Shown piece after piece: positions 32,657-40,821 of a stretch of 64,000 nucleotides of DNA. Each line of letters starts with the position of its first letter. Within the stretch, counting starts at the first letter, position 1. A program made the translations under genes and the position numbers. This stretch comes from Sphingobacterium paucimobilis HER1398 (GTDB lineage Bacteria > Bacteroidota > Bacteroidia > Sphingobacteriales > Sphingobacteriaceae): positions 1 through 64,000 of the forward strand of contig NZ_ATDL01000002.1 in assembly GCF_000416985.1 (NCBI RefSeq). The letters run 5' to 3'. The notes beneath the pieces are model-generated. The model ran no database searches. It was not told the DNA's origin and saw only the letters and a list, made by a program, of their open reading frames with translations.

Positions 32657-33271
32657 GTGAATATATTGCCAAAATACTTCAAAAAGAGAGATCCTTTGAC
32701 GCTAAAGTCCGCTTTGGAGGAATGTGTATTGGCAAATACAGAACGCAGCAAGTCTTATATTTATAAAAAATTCTATGGCTATCTCATGGCAGTCGCACTT
32801 CGTTATGTAAAGGATGAAATGGAAGCAGAAGATGTAGTCAACGAATCTTTTGTGAAAGTATTCCGGAAAGTGGTTGACTTTTCGTTCGATGAGGATGAGT
32901 TGGTGATAGAAAAGACATTCAAGGCCTGGATGGCTCGTATCACGGTAAACACGTCTATTGATAAAATAAGGGCAAAAAAGGAAACTTATGCGCTGGACGA
33001 AATTCATGAAGGCGAATTGCTACACCATGCTGTGAGTTCATCAACCAGACTCGAAGAAAATGACATATTGCAGCTGCTCTATGAACTTCCCGAAATCCAG
33101 CGGTCCATATTCAACCTCTATGAAATAGAGGGGTATTCGCACGAGGAAATTGGGAAAGTATTGAATATTCCGGAGAGTACCTCCCGTACTTATTTGACAC
33201 GAGCGAAAGCAAGATTAAGAAAACTCTATACAGATCAGTTTGCTGTATTGGACAATATAAATCATTCTTAA
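32657..33271 (+). CDS. ECF RNA polymerase sigma factor
   Basis: A 204-residue sigma-70 family protein with a GTG start at 32657; no in-frame ATG lies nearby. Region 2 is at about 35-100 (YIYKKFYGYLMAVALRYVKDEMEAEDVVNESFVKVFRKV) and region 4 at about 140-195 (LYELPEIQRSIFNLYEIEGYSHEEIGKVLNIPESTSRTYLTRAKARLRKL). The gene 11 bp downstream encodes a protein with an anti-sigma-like N-terminus, so this is a two-gene regulatory unit, unlike the FecR-linked sigma at 18.4 kb. Target genes unknown. Confidence 0.93.
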   Translation: MNILPKYFKKRDPLTLKSALEECVLANTERSKSYIYKKFYGYLMAVALRYVKDEMEAEDVVNESFVKVFRKVVDFSFDEDELVIEKTFKAWMARITVNTSIDKIRAKKETYALDEIHEGELLHHAVSSSTRLEENDILQLLYELPEIQRSIFNLYEIEGYSHEEIGKVLNIPESTSRTYLTRAKARLRKLYTDQFAVLDNINHS

Positions 33272-33282
33272 ATATAGGCAGA

Positions 33283-34617
33283 ATGAAAAGTGAGAAAGAC
33301 ATCATCGATGACATCATAGCCCGCCTGAAAGAGCAGCCTGACAGAGGTTACAGAGAGGGGGCTTGGGAAAACTTCAAGCAACAGCGTGCTGGCAATACGT
33401 CTAGAATAAGACCTATCGCACGTTGGAGTGCAGCTGCGGCAGTCTTACTCCTTGTGGGAGTGGGCTCGCTATACTATGTTAAAAACGCAGCCGTAAGGCC
33501 AAACCCCAACGACCATACCCTAGCTGTTACCGAAAACAAGGTTACTGCGGATGATGACTCGGAGATGACTACTCCTGTTGACAAAAAAACGGATATACAA
33601 ACACCTACACAAACTGAAATCCAGCAAACATATTCGTATACGTCAGTACCACATGATCGCCATACAGCGGACGAACTGCACCTGCCGCTCATGCCTCAGG
33701 TACCGCACCAACTCGATAACAAGATCGAGCTACCTGCAGCAGGATCGATCAAAGAACTTTTGGCAGATACCAGGAGCTATTCGTCGGTGGGAGTGAAGAA
33801 GCCTCAAAGTGCCACACCAATACCTGATCATGTCGTATTGGCGGCTCAATCCATTCCTTCTTCGGTATTGGCCCTTAAAGAAGTAGAGACGATAAACCAA
33901 CACAAACAGTTCAATTTTGGAGACAAATTTGACTTGGGGCTGTTTGTCTCGCCACAGTCTACGGGTCAAAAGACCAATATCGGTGGTGGATTGACACTGG
34001 CTTACAACCTGACCAATAAAATCAGTGTGCGTACGGGAGCTTCTTATAATTCTTATGAAGTAGGATTGGTAAAAAATCCTATGGAAGCTGCCAGCGCTGA
34101 AGCAGTAGTGGTCAGTCAGAAAGCGAATGATGTGACTGCAGGCAAGTCCATGGTAGCGTACAATGCTCCAGAGAGCAACAGAATGATCATGCCGAATATC
34201 AATGCGGTAACGAGTGTGGTACAATCTCTGGATGTACCATTGGAAATCAAATATAATGTCGCCAAGTCTTTCTATGCTGTCGCAGGGGTCTCTTATTCTG
34301 CCATTTTAAATCAGGAAAGAAACGCGCACTATGTGGACAATGTCAATATGGAAACATTCTCCAAAGGTTTTCCTGAGGATGAGAAACAAATGAAAACAGC
34401 AGTGGCAGCAGTAAGCAAAACTGTAAAATCCGCCGACAAAAACGTGTCTACGAATGGATTCAACGGTTTTGTGAATTTCTCCATCGGCAAGAAGGTAAAG
34501 ATCAACAACCACATGGGTGTCTCTGTAGAACCGTATTTCAAAGTCCCAGTAGGACAATACAGAAGGGCCGATATGGACTATACCAACGGCGGTATACGGG
34601 TGATGACTAATTTTTAA
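33283..34617 (+). CDS. Anti-sigma-like membrane protein with C-terminal beta-barrel-like domain
   Basis: A 444-residue protein. A cytoplasmic N-terminus (about 1-45, DIIDDIIARLKEQPDRGYREGAWENFKQQ) is followed by one membrane helix (about 48-66, SAAAAVLLLVGVGSLYYV). A Thr/Asp/Gln-rich linker (about 70-205) leads to a C-terminal domain (about 210-444) with alternating beta strands: FDLGLFVSPQ, GGGLTLAYNLTNKISVRTGASYNSYEVG, LEIKYNVAKSFYAVAGVSYS, FVNFSIGKKVKINNHMGVSVEPYFKVPVG. These look like an outer-membrane beta-barrel or porin-like fold. Paired with the ECF sigma gene 11 bp upstream, it may be an anti-sigma factor whose sensor domain reaches the outer membrane. The role is inference. Its stop lies three bases from the stop of the convergent HAD gene. 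Confidence 0.8.
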   Translation: MKSEKDIIDDIIARLKEQPDRGYREGAWENFKQQRAGNTSRIRPIARWSAAAAVLLLVGVGSLYYVKNAAVRPNPNDHTLAVTENKVTADDDSEMTTPVDKKTDIQTPTQTEIQQTYSYTSVPHDRHTADELHLPLMPQVPHQLDNKIELPAAGSIKELLADTRSYSSVGVKKPQSATPIPDHVVLAAQSIPSSVLALKEVETINQHKQFNFGDKFDLGLFVSPQSTGQKTNIGGGLTLAYNLTNKISVRTGASYNSYEVGLVKNPMEAASAEAVVVSQKANDVTAGKSMVAYNAPESNRMIMPNINAVTSVVQSLDVPLEIKYNVAKSFYAVAGVSYSAILNQERNAHYVDNVNMETFSKGFPEDEKQMKTAVAAVSKTVKSADKNVSTNGFNGFVNFSIGKKVKINNHMGVSVEPYFKVPVGQYRRADMDYTNGGIRVMTNF

Positions 34618-34620
34618 ATA

Positions 34621-35232
34621 CTACAATTGATCGATACGTACCCACGCCATACCTGCAGCTATGGCTCCAGCTACGCCGGGTTCGCCATCCTCAAAGACGA
34701 AGCAGTCTTGGGGAGCAACGTCAAGTAAAGTAGCACATAATAAAAAAGGATCTGGGGACGGTTTCCCTCGTTCGGTATCACCAGCACATACTAAAGCTTC
34801 ATACTTGCCCGATACTCCAACGACATCAAGCGTAATATTCAGTGTGGATCGGCTCCCCCCTGAAACTATACCTATTTTCTTCGTTGCCATGCTGTCTATC
34901 AATACCTGTCGAACGAAATCGATGGGCTTGGTATCATAGACAAATTTTTCGATAAAAACAGCTGATTTTCGTTTTGAAAAAAGCGCAATATCGAAATCAA
35001 CATGATAGCGTTTGGAAATCTCCTGTGCCACAGCGACTGTAGGCCAGCCTGCTGTTTCATCAATCAATGCATCATCCAACGGAATCCCATACTCCAACGC
35101 TGTCTGTACATAAGCCGCTTTGTGTGCCCATATATTGTTGGCTAAAGTACCATCGACATCGAAGAGCAGCGCCTTCGAGGTACTGGACAGCTCCATCAAA
35201 CGTTGGTACTTGGCAAATTCTATTTCGGTCAT
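34621..35232 (-). CDS. HAD-superfamily hydrolase (beta-phosphoglucomutase-like)
   Basis: A 203-residue HAD phosphatase of subfamily IA. Motif I is LLFDVDGTLANN (about 23-34, nucleophile Asp), motif II IVSGGSR, motif III with the Lys in AGDTERGKPSPDPFL and motif IV VFEDGEPGVAGAIAAG. The all-helical cap lies between motif I and II. It dephosphorylates a small sugar phosphate or nucleotide in the cytoplasm; the substrate is not predictable. Single minus-strand gene. Confidence 0.9.
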   Translation of the reverse strand: MTEIEFAKYQRLMELSSTSKALLFDVDGTLANNIWAHKAAYVQTALEYGIPLDDALIDETAGWPTVAVAQEISKRYHVDFDIALFSKRKSAVFIEKFVYDTKPIDFVRQVLIDSMATKKIGIVSGGSRSTLNITLDVVGVSGKYEALVCAGDTERGKPSPDPFLLCATLLDVAPQDCFVFEDGEPGVAGAIAAGMAWVRIDQL

Positions 35233-35257
35233 ATCGTATTCGCTATAAAAAATAAAA

Positions 35258-35296
35258 ATTCTCCGTCTGAAGGTTACTCGCTGTCAGACGGAGAAT
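35258..35296 (-). terminator. Terminator of the proline dehydrogenase gene
   Basis: A perfect 13-bp stem (35258-35270/35284-35296) with a 13-nt loop; on the minus strand a TTTTTATTTTTTAT tail follows. It lies 42 bp past the stop at 35338. Confidence 0.9.
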
Positions 35297-35337
35297 ATGT
35301 TATCATCTGTACCAATTTCTATAGGGTACCTGCGTAA

Positions 35338-36534
35338 TTACTTTTTCAAGTTTTTTCTACGCTTTTTCTCTTTGATGATGAGACTAAGCTCACGCCCCGT
35401 CTGACCTGCAGCGGATGTGTTCTCTTGTGCTCTACGGAAAAGATAAGGCATCACCGACTTAACAGGGCCGTAAGGCATATATTTAGCAACATTGTACGCT
35501 GCCGCACCTAAATTGAACGAAAGATTGTCGGACATCCCCAGCAATTGTGCGAAAAAGACATGGGGATGATCGTGTGCAATACCACGCTTGTCCATTTCGC
35601 TTGCCAACAGCATACAACTCGAATCATTGTGCGTACCTGCCATCAAACCTATCCGTTCGATATTGTCCATACAAAACATTATAGCATTGTTATAATCGAC
35701 ATCACTGGCGTCTTTTGTGGGTTGAATAGGGGATGGATACCTTTTCTCCGCCGCACGCTCTCGCTCGATCTCCATATAGGCTCCACGAACGATCTTGGCT
35801 CCCAAATAGAAATTCTGAACTTCTGCATAAGCGAAATCAGCTTTCAATGAAGCAAGTTTATCATGTCTGTACAGCTGATAGGTGTTATACACAATAGGCT
35901 GTTGTTTGTTATACTTTTCCATCATTTCGCGCGCGATATCATCGATCGTATCTTGTACCCATGAATGCTCTGCATCAATGAGAACCCGGATCCCGGCGTC
36001 GTGACAGGCTTTACAAATACGGTCGCAACGGTCCATAAGTCGTGCAAACTCTTCTTTTTCTGCTGCTGTAAGTTCCTCTTTGGCATCTACCTTGGCCAAT
36101 AAGTCAAAGCGTCCTATACCTGTAGGCTTAAATACACAGAATGAAATCAGCTTATTGGTCCGAGCAAAAGCAACCGTAGATAACACTTCGTTACAACAGG
36201 CATCAAAACTTTCCTCCGTCTCTTCTCCTTCGACCGAATAGTCCAATATGGTAGTTACGTTTCCTTTACCTAACTCTTCAATGGCGTTGCTACAGCCTTG
36301 AATAGTCTCTCCGCCACAAAATTGTTTATAGATGGTGTTACGGATGATTCCTTGGATCGGCAGCCCTATGTTCAGAGAAAAATTAGTTATCGGCGTACCG
36401 ATTTTAATAAGTGCATTGGATGCTACCATTTTGAATAGCCAATAGGCTCTTTCTAGATCTTTGTCAGACTTGTTGCGGAAAGCTATTTCGGTGTTATCAA
36501 AATTTAATATTGATGAACTCTCTTGTGTTATCAT
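35338..36534 (-). CDS. Proline dehydrogenase
   Basis: A 398-residue monofunctional FAD-dependent proline dehydrogenase of the TIM-barrel PutA family, which oxidises proline to pyrroline-5-carboxylate at the inner membrane. Marks are TTILDYSVEG near the N-terminal barrel strand, RVLIDAEHSWVQDTID, YNTYQLYRHDK, LGAKIVRGAYMEIERERA (proline-binding Arg and Glu), GTHNDSSCMLLASEM and PYGPVKSVMPYLFRRAQENT with the conserved Arg pair near the end. P5C dehydrogenase is not adjacent. Single gene; terminator downstream. Confidence 0.93.
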   Translation of the reverse strand: MITQESSSILNFDNTEIAFRNKSDKDLERAYWLFKMVASNALIKIGTPITNFSLNIGLPIQGIIRNTIYKQFCGGETIQGCSNAIEELGKGNVTTILDYSVEGEETEESFDACCNEVLSTVAFARTNKLISFCVFKPTGIGRFDLLAKVDAKEELTAAEKEEFARLMDRCDRICKACHDAGIRVLIDAEHSWVQDTIDDIAREMMEKYNKQQPIVYNTYQLYRHDKLASLKADFAYAEVQNFYLGAKIVRGAYMEIERERAAEKRYPSPIQPTKDASDVDYNNAIMFCMDNIERIGLMAGTHNDSSCMLLASEMDKRGIAHDHPHVFFAQLLGMSDNLSFNLGAAAYNVAKYMPYGPVKSVMPYLFRRAQENTSAAGQTGRELSLIIKEKKRRKNLKK

Positions 36535-36626
36535 TATGCATTAGTTTTTCGGGACAAAAGTAAGTAATAAATGATTAGTTTTTTGGGAAAAAGATTATTT
36601 TACGATGGATTAACTTACTTTTGCAT

Positions 36627-36833
36627 ATGCAAACATTTACACTAGAAGGGGACTTTATTCCGATGATCCAATTATTAAAGGTACTAAATTGGGTAGAACA
36701 TGGCGGTATGGCGCAACGCGTAGTCGAAGATGGCCTGGTAAAGTACAACGGGGCTGTAGATCTACGAAAAAGATTGAAAGTCAAAAAAGGAGATGTAGTA
36801 GAGTTTGATGGATTAACAGTCAAGATTGTATAA
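36627..36833 (+). CDS. RNA-binding S4-domain protein (YbcJ type)
   Basis: A 68-residue protein (start ATG 36627; the frame runs to a TTG at 36621). The short S4 domain fills it: FIPMIQLLKVLNWVEHGGMAQRVVEDGLVKYNGAVDLRKRLKVKKGDVVEF. Small stand-alone S4 proteins bind RNA, probably on the ribosome. A TACTTTTG -7-like box ends only three bases before the ATG. It lies 32 bp before aroB on the same strand. Confidence 0.88.
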   Translation: MQTFTLEGDFIPMIQLLKVLNWVEHGGMAQRVVEDGLVKYNGAVDLRKRLKVKKGDVVEFDGLTVKIV

Positions 36834-36865
36834 AATACGTATATTTACTGCCTCATACCAATAAC

Positions 36866-37933
36866 ATGCAAACAATAGACAGCTTAGGATATAAAGTATA
36901 CTTTGACGACACACTAAAGTCATTGGAATCGTATATTGCCGAGAAGGCTTACTCACAGATTCTCATTTTTGTAGACAGGAATACCAACGATCAATGCTTG
37001 CCAGTATTACAGGCTTCACTACCAGATCTTGTGGATTATGATGTCATAGAAATCGACCCAGGAGAGGAAAATAAAAACATTGATTTTTGTATTGGAGTAT
37101 GGAAGACCATGCTGGACTTTGGCGCGGACAGAAAAGCGTTGATGATCAATCTGGGAGGAGGAGTCGTGACAGACATGGGAGGTTTTGCAGCATCGACCTA
37201 CAAAAGAGGAATTGATTTTGTGCAGATTCCGACGACCTTATTATCACAGGTAGACGCATCCGTAGGTGGAAAAACCGGAATCGACTTGGATAACGTCAAA
37301 AATATCATTGGTACATTTACTCAGCCTCAGGCTGTCTTTATCAATCCTAAGTTTCTGGAAAGTCTAGACCAAAGACAAATGGCATCAGGATTCGCCGAGA
37401 TTATCAAACATGGTCTGATTCAAGATAAAGAGCTGTATATGACGTGCAAACAGACCGATATCAATCAGATCGACCCATCACTCGTGTATCGTTCGGTAGA
37501 AATCAAAAACAAAGTTATACTAACGGATCCGCACGAGCAGGGGCTGCGAAAGATCCTCAACTTTGGACATACGATCGGTCATGCCATCGAAGGATATTCT
37601 TTGTTGCACGACACAAATGCCTTATTGCATGGTGAAGCTATTGCCATCGGTATGATCTGTGAAGCATGGCTGTCGCATAAACATACGGGCTTATCAAAAG
37701 CAGCACTCGATGATGTCACCGAAATGTTCCTGTCACGTTATGGTCAATACAGCTATAGTACTTCCATATATGATGAGTTGATAGCACTGATGAAAAATGA
37801 CAAAAAGAACGAAGAAGGCAAGATCGGCTTTGCTTTATTGAAAGAAATAGGGAATGCTACTTACAATATCTTCATCGGTGAGGAGGATATCAGAGAAGCG
37901 CTGGATTACTATCTAAAAAGTTGCAAACAGTAG
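36866..37933 (+). CDS. aroB: 3-dehydroquinate synthase
   Basis: A 355-residue enzyme of the shikimate pathway that converts DAHP to 3-dehydroquinate with NAD and zinc. Motifs: NLGGGVVTDMGGFAASTYKRGI (NAD and substrate loop, about 92-113), PTTLLSQVDASVGGKTGIDL, FAEIIKHGLIQD, and the metal-binding NFGHTIGHAIEG with HGEAIAIGM. Length and order are normal. Cytoplasmic. The gene follows the small S4-protein gene and is likely co-transcribed with it. Confidence 0.96.
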   Translation: MQTIDSLGYKVYFDDTLKSLESYIAEKAYSQILIFVDRNTNDQCLPVLQASLPDLVDYDVIEIDPGEENKNIDFCIGVWKTMLDFGADRKALMINLGGGVVTDMGGFAASTYKRGIDFVQIPTTLLSQVDASVGGKTGIDLDNVKNIIGTFTQPQAVFINPKFLESLDQRQMASGFAEIIKHGLIQDKELYMTCKQTDINQIDPSLVYRSVEIKNKVILTDPHEQGLRKILNFGHTIGHAIEGYSLLHDTNALLHGEAIAIGMICEAWLSHKHTGLSKAALDDVTEMFLSRYGQYSYSTSIYDELIALMKNDKKNEEGKIGFALLKEIGNATYNIFIGEEDIREALDYYLKSCKQ

Positions 37934-38026
37934 ATTGATTCCACAGTTGTAAAATATCGGATTGTTATTGATGAGAACTCCTAACAATCCGATAGCTATC
38001 TAAGATAAACCGGCTAAAAATCAAAC

Positions 38027-38449
38027 ATGCTTTCAAAAATCACAGTAGCTCTAGCAATCATTACCAATGATGAGAATGAGATGCTGGCTCTCCGGAAAAA
38101 GGATGCCAGCTACTATACGCTGCCCGGTGGAAAAATAGAATTAGGAGAAACACCAATAGATGCTTTAATAAGGGAGCTTAATGAAGAGCTCGACATCATA
38201 TTTAACAAAGAAGACTTCAGCTTAGCTGGCACACACATGACTCGAGCCGCAAATGAAGCAAACACCATCGTGGAAGGCTTTATATTTTGCCTGACTGTTC
38301 CTTTCAAAACAACGGTCTCACCTCATGCAGAAATTGAAGAAAAGATATGGCTTTCTAAGGAGAATTATAAAGACTATAATCTCGCACATCTCCTAAAAGA
38401 ATTTGCATTACCCCGATGGCTAGACCTTAATGTTCCAAAGGACTGTTGA
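38027..38449 (+). CDS. NUDIX hydrolase
   Basis: A 140-residue NUDIX protein. The Nudix box fits GX5EX7REUXEEXXU: GKIELGETPIDALIRELNEELDI (about 36-58). It hydrolyses a nucleoside-diphosphate-linked compound, possibly a damaged nucleotide; the substrate is not predictable. Its 3' end overlaps the 3' end of the convergent ATP-cone/endonuclease gene by 23 bp, so no ordinary terminator fits between them. Confidence 0.9.
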   Translation: MLSKITVALAIITNDENEMLALRKKDASYYTLPGGKIELGETPIDALIRELNEELDIIFNKEDFSLAGTHMTRAANEANTIVEGFIFCLTVPFKTTVSPHAEIEEKIWLSKENYKDYNLAHLLKEFALPRWLDLNVPKDC

Positions 38450-39266
38450 CCAACCCTATAGCTTCTTGCAAAATTTGTTTTCTTTTTTGATCATTGATTT
38501 CCAAATCCTGCAAAAATTTGGGATGCCTAATCACGTCTTTGACCAAAATACACTGGGCTTTCAACAGTCTGGCTTTATCCTGCGCATTCAATGAGGTAAG
38601 ACAGGTCACGGGGTATTGACCGTTGTTGTCCACCCTGGCTTTAAGGCTATAGGATTTGGGATAATCCCAAGCCAACAGATTCATCTTGTGGTATTCTCCA
38701 AACTTAATAGAATCTGTCGTCAGATACGCATTGGTTACTAACCATCCCGCAGATATCTTTAAGTTTTTATTAAAGAATGTATAGCTAATGTCCGATATAT
38801 CAACGACTCTGGACATAAAGTACATCGGAGTAGTCACCGATATCTTGGCATCTACGTCGTTTCTAAACTTGCATTCTATAGCCAACAGCTCCTGCCCCTT
38901 ACTAGCGACCACATCAATCTCATGCGTCACAGCATGCCCTTGAATTACCTGTCCCGTGACCGCCTGGTATCCATCTTCTTGAAAAATGCGTGCTATCCAT
39001 TTTTCAAAATAAAAGCCTTCGGGTCCAAGATCTCTTAAGGCCTTCTTTAAACTATATCGAGCAGCATAAGTATTCCTGCAGGCCTTCAGGTACTCAAAGG
39101 CCAATTCATAGAGTTCTCTAGTTGTTATCCCGTCGTATAACTTATCTTTAATACGTTCGAATACCCCGTCAACCTCCTCGGGACTGGCTCCAGAACGAGA
39201 TAAGGAATATCGTAAACTGTCGGGGTTAAATGGCACTAATTCTCCAGAATGTTTTTTTACCTGCAT
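38427..39266 (-). CDS. ATP-cone domain fused to Mrr-like restriction endonuclease domain
   Basis: A 279-residue protein. The N-terminal ATP-cone (about 1-90: VKKHSGELVPFNPDSLRYSLSRSGAS, DGITTRELYELAFEYL, TYAARYSLKKALRDLGPEG) is the nucleotide-sensing domain known from ribonucleotide reductases and NrdR. It is followed by a PD-(D/E)XK Mrr_cat-type nuclease (about 93-190: YFEKWIARIFQEDGYQ, THEIDVVASKGQELLAIECKF), with Asp and the ExK catalytic triad visible. The last 90 residues are not assigned. Nucleotide-gated DNA cleavage or repair is inferred. There is no partner methylase, so it is not a classical restriction system. Tail overlap with the NUDIX gene. Confidence 0.85.
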   Translation of the reverse strand: MQVKKHSGELVPFNPDSLRYSLSRSGASPEEVDGVFERIKDKLYDGITTRELYELAFEYLKACRNTYAARYSLKKALRDLGPEGFYFEKWIARIFQEDGYQAVTGQVIQGHAVTHEIDVVASKGQELLAIECKFRNDVDAKISVTTPMYFMSRVVDISDISYTFFNKNLKISAGWLVTNAYLTTDSIKFGEYHKMNLLAWDYPKSYSLKARVDNNGQYPVTCLTSLNAQDKARLLKAQCILVKDVIRHPKFLQDLEINDQKRKQILQEAIGLVNSPLEH

Positions 39267-39349
39267 AGTCTAAATGTTGTCTCAAAATACAAACTCAAGA
39301 TACATATATTCGTGTTTATTGAAAAACATAATCTCAAATAAGTTGTTAT

Positions 39350-39676
39350 ATGAGTGTAACAACAAAAGAGACGAATATGCTATTAAACTACGCTTTGGAA
39401 AAAATCAAAAATAAGCTGAACGATGATTGTATCGACGGAAACGTAAGCACCTCTGAACGAATCTTATCTGTTGTCGCAGGTGGATTAATATTGGGTATCG
39501 GAGTCAAACAATTGATCAAGCGCCCCATGACGGCATTGACCGGTGTGACGCTAGGGGGAGCATTGGTCTACAGAGGTATAACTGGTCATTGTTCCATAAA
39601 ATCTACCATAGATAAACTGTCAAAAGACGATAATGAAGTAACCGTAATAGAGCACCGCTACTTTGTGAAGCCTTAG
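39350..39676 (+). CDS. DUF2892-family membrane protein
   Basis: A 108-residue protein with STSERILSVVAGGLILGIGVKQLI and PMTALTGVTLGGALVYRGITGHC, the two-helix YgaP-like DUF2892 pattern, flanked by cytoplasmic tails. It is predicted to sit in the inner membrane; function unknown. Alternative start at Met9. Divergent from the endonuclease gene, 95 bp ahead of the sirtuin gene on the same strand. Confidence 0.85.
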   Translation: MSVTTKETNMLLNYALEKIKNKLNDDCIDGNVSTSERILSVVAGGLILGIGVKQLIKRPMTALTGVTLGGALVYRGITGHCSIKSTIDKLSKDDNEVTVIEHRYFVKP

Positions 39677-39761
39677 TACAGCTGAAGTTTGAAAAGATAA
39701 AGTAAAGTCACTTTCCGTTAATCATGTGATCAGCTCGAAAAAATTTTATCTTTGAACATTT

Positions 39762-40466
39762 ATGAAGCGAAACAAGATAGTCGTGCTGACTGGCGCCGGT
39801 ATTTCGGCAGAAAGTGGGCTCCAAACTTTTAGGGGAGAAGATGGTCTATGGGAAGGGTACAGAATCGAGGAAGTGGCCACCCCAGAAGCCTGGCGAAATG
39901 ACCCAATACGGGTGCAACGTTTCTATAATGAACGTAGAAAGAAATGTATCGAGGCACAACCAAACGCAGCTCATCGGGCATTGGTGCAATTAGAAGAGTA
40001 TGCAGATGTACAAATCGTCACACAAAATATAGATGATCTGCATGAACGTGCTGGAAGCAGCAATATCTTACATCTACACGGTGAAATCAGAAAATCACAA
40101 TCCTCGTTGGATTCAACAATGACCTTTCCAATAGAAGGTGATGAGTTGAAAATGGGGGAGACCTGTACCTTTGGGTCACAACTGAGGCCAAACGTTGTTT
40201 GGTTTGGGGAACCTGTACCCAATATGGGCAGGGCTATTCGGCTGACCAAAGATGCTGATTTTCTATTCGTGATAGGCACTTCATTACAGGTGTATCCCGC
40301 AGCAAACTTAGTCTATGAAATTCCAAGAGGATGTAACCTTGTGGTAGTGGATCCCTCCATACCACATATAGAACCCAATGGCAATCCTATCAAAATAGTA
40401 AAAGAAAAGGCAGCTATAGCCTTACCAGCTATGGTATCACACTTTGCCAAACATCATACATTTTAA
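39762..40466 (+). CDS. Sir2-family NAD-dependent protein deacylase (sirtuin)
   Basis: A 234-residue class III-type sirtuin that removes acyl groups from lysine using NAD. Motifs: LTGAGISAESGLQTFRG (about 8-24), RFYNERRKK (Tyr and Arg typical of desuccinylase/demalonylase-type sirtuins), TQNIDDLHERAGS, catalytic LHGEI, and FVIGTSLQVYPAANL. The zinc module is degenerate: I see no CxxC pairs, only one Cys in it. This zinc-less form is usual in Bacteroidota. A TATCTTTG box ends eight bases before the ATG. Confidence 0.93.
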   Translation: MKRNKIVVLTGAGISAESGLQTFRGEDGLWEGYRIEEVATPEAWRNDPIRVQRFYNERRKKCIEAQPNAAHRALVQLEEYADVQIVTQNIDDLHERAGSSNILHLHGEIRKSQSSLDSTMTFPIEGDELKMGETCTFGSQLRPNVVWFGEPVPNMGRAIRLTKDADFLFVIGTSLQVYPAANLVYEIPRGCNLVVVDPSIPHIEPNGNPIKIVKEKAAIALPAMVSHFAKHHTF

Positions 40467-40497
40467 AAACAAAGAGAGCTAGAAGCCCTCTTTGTTT
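40467..40497 (+). terminator. Terminator between convergent genes
   Basis: A 10-bp stem (40467-40476/40488-40497) with an 11-nt loop, ending in TTTGTTTGC just after the sirtuin stop. Confidence 0.7.
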
Positions 40498-40499
40498 GC

Positions 40500-40745
40500 T
40501 TAATAATATCTATTGTACGCATCGTTAACCCCGGTGCGCATACCTTTAAAAGTCACTAATACCTGGTTGATAAACTGCTCATCTAAAATTTCGAATATAC
40601 CGTTGACACCATTTAATACATCGGCTTCAGCCAGCTTATAGGATTGCTCTAGATTTCCCTGTTCAAACTTAATAATAAACTTTTGATTCATGCCAAAAAT
40701 AGTGATCTTACAATCTGGATGTGGCAATTCTGCTAATACCCTCAT
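40500..40745 (-). CDS. Small conserved-type hypothetical protein
   Basis: An 81-residue soluble protein: DCKITIFGMNQKFIIKFEQG, LEQSYKLAEADVLNGVNGIFEILDEQF. It looks like a small alpha/beta domain. No family recognised and no membrane or signal segments. It is preceded by gdhA on the minus strand reading the same way (76 bp gap). Function unknown. Confidence 0.75.
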   Translation of the reverse strand: MRVLAELPHPDCKITIFGMNQKFIIKFEQGNLEQSYKLAEADVLNGVNGIFEILDEQFINQVLVTFKGMRTGVNDAYNRYY

Positions 40746-40821
40746 TTACCTTTATTTTATACTACGAGTTACAAAGTAAGCAAAATACTGCCAAAAGAGA
40801 AGCTAATAGCTTGTAAATATC

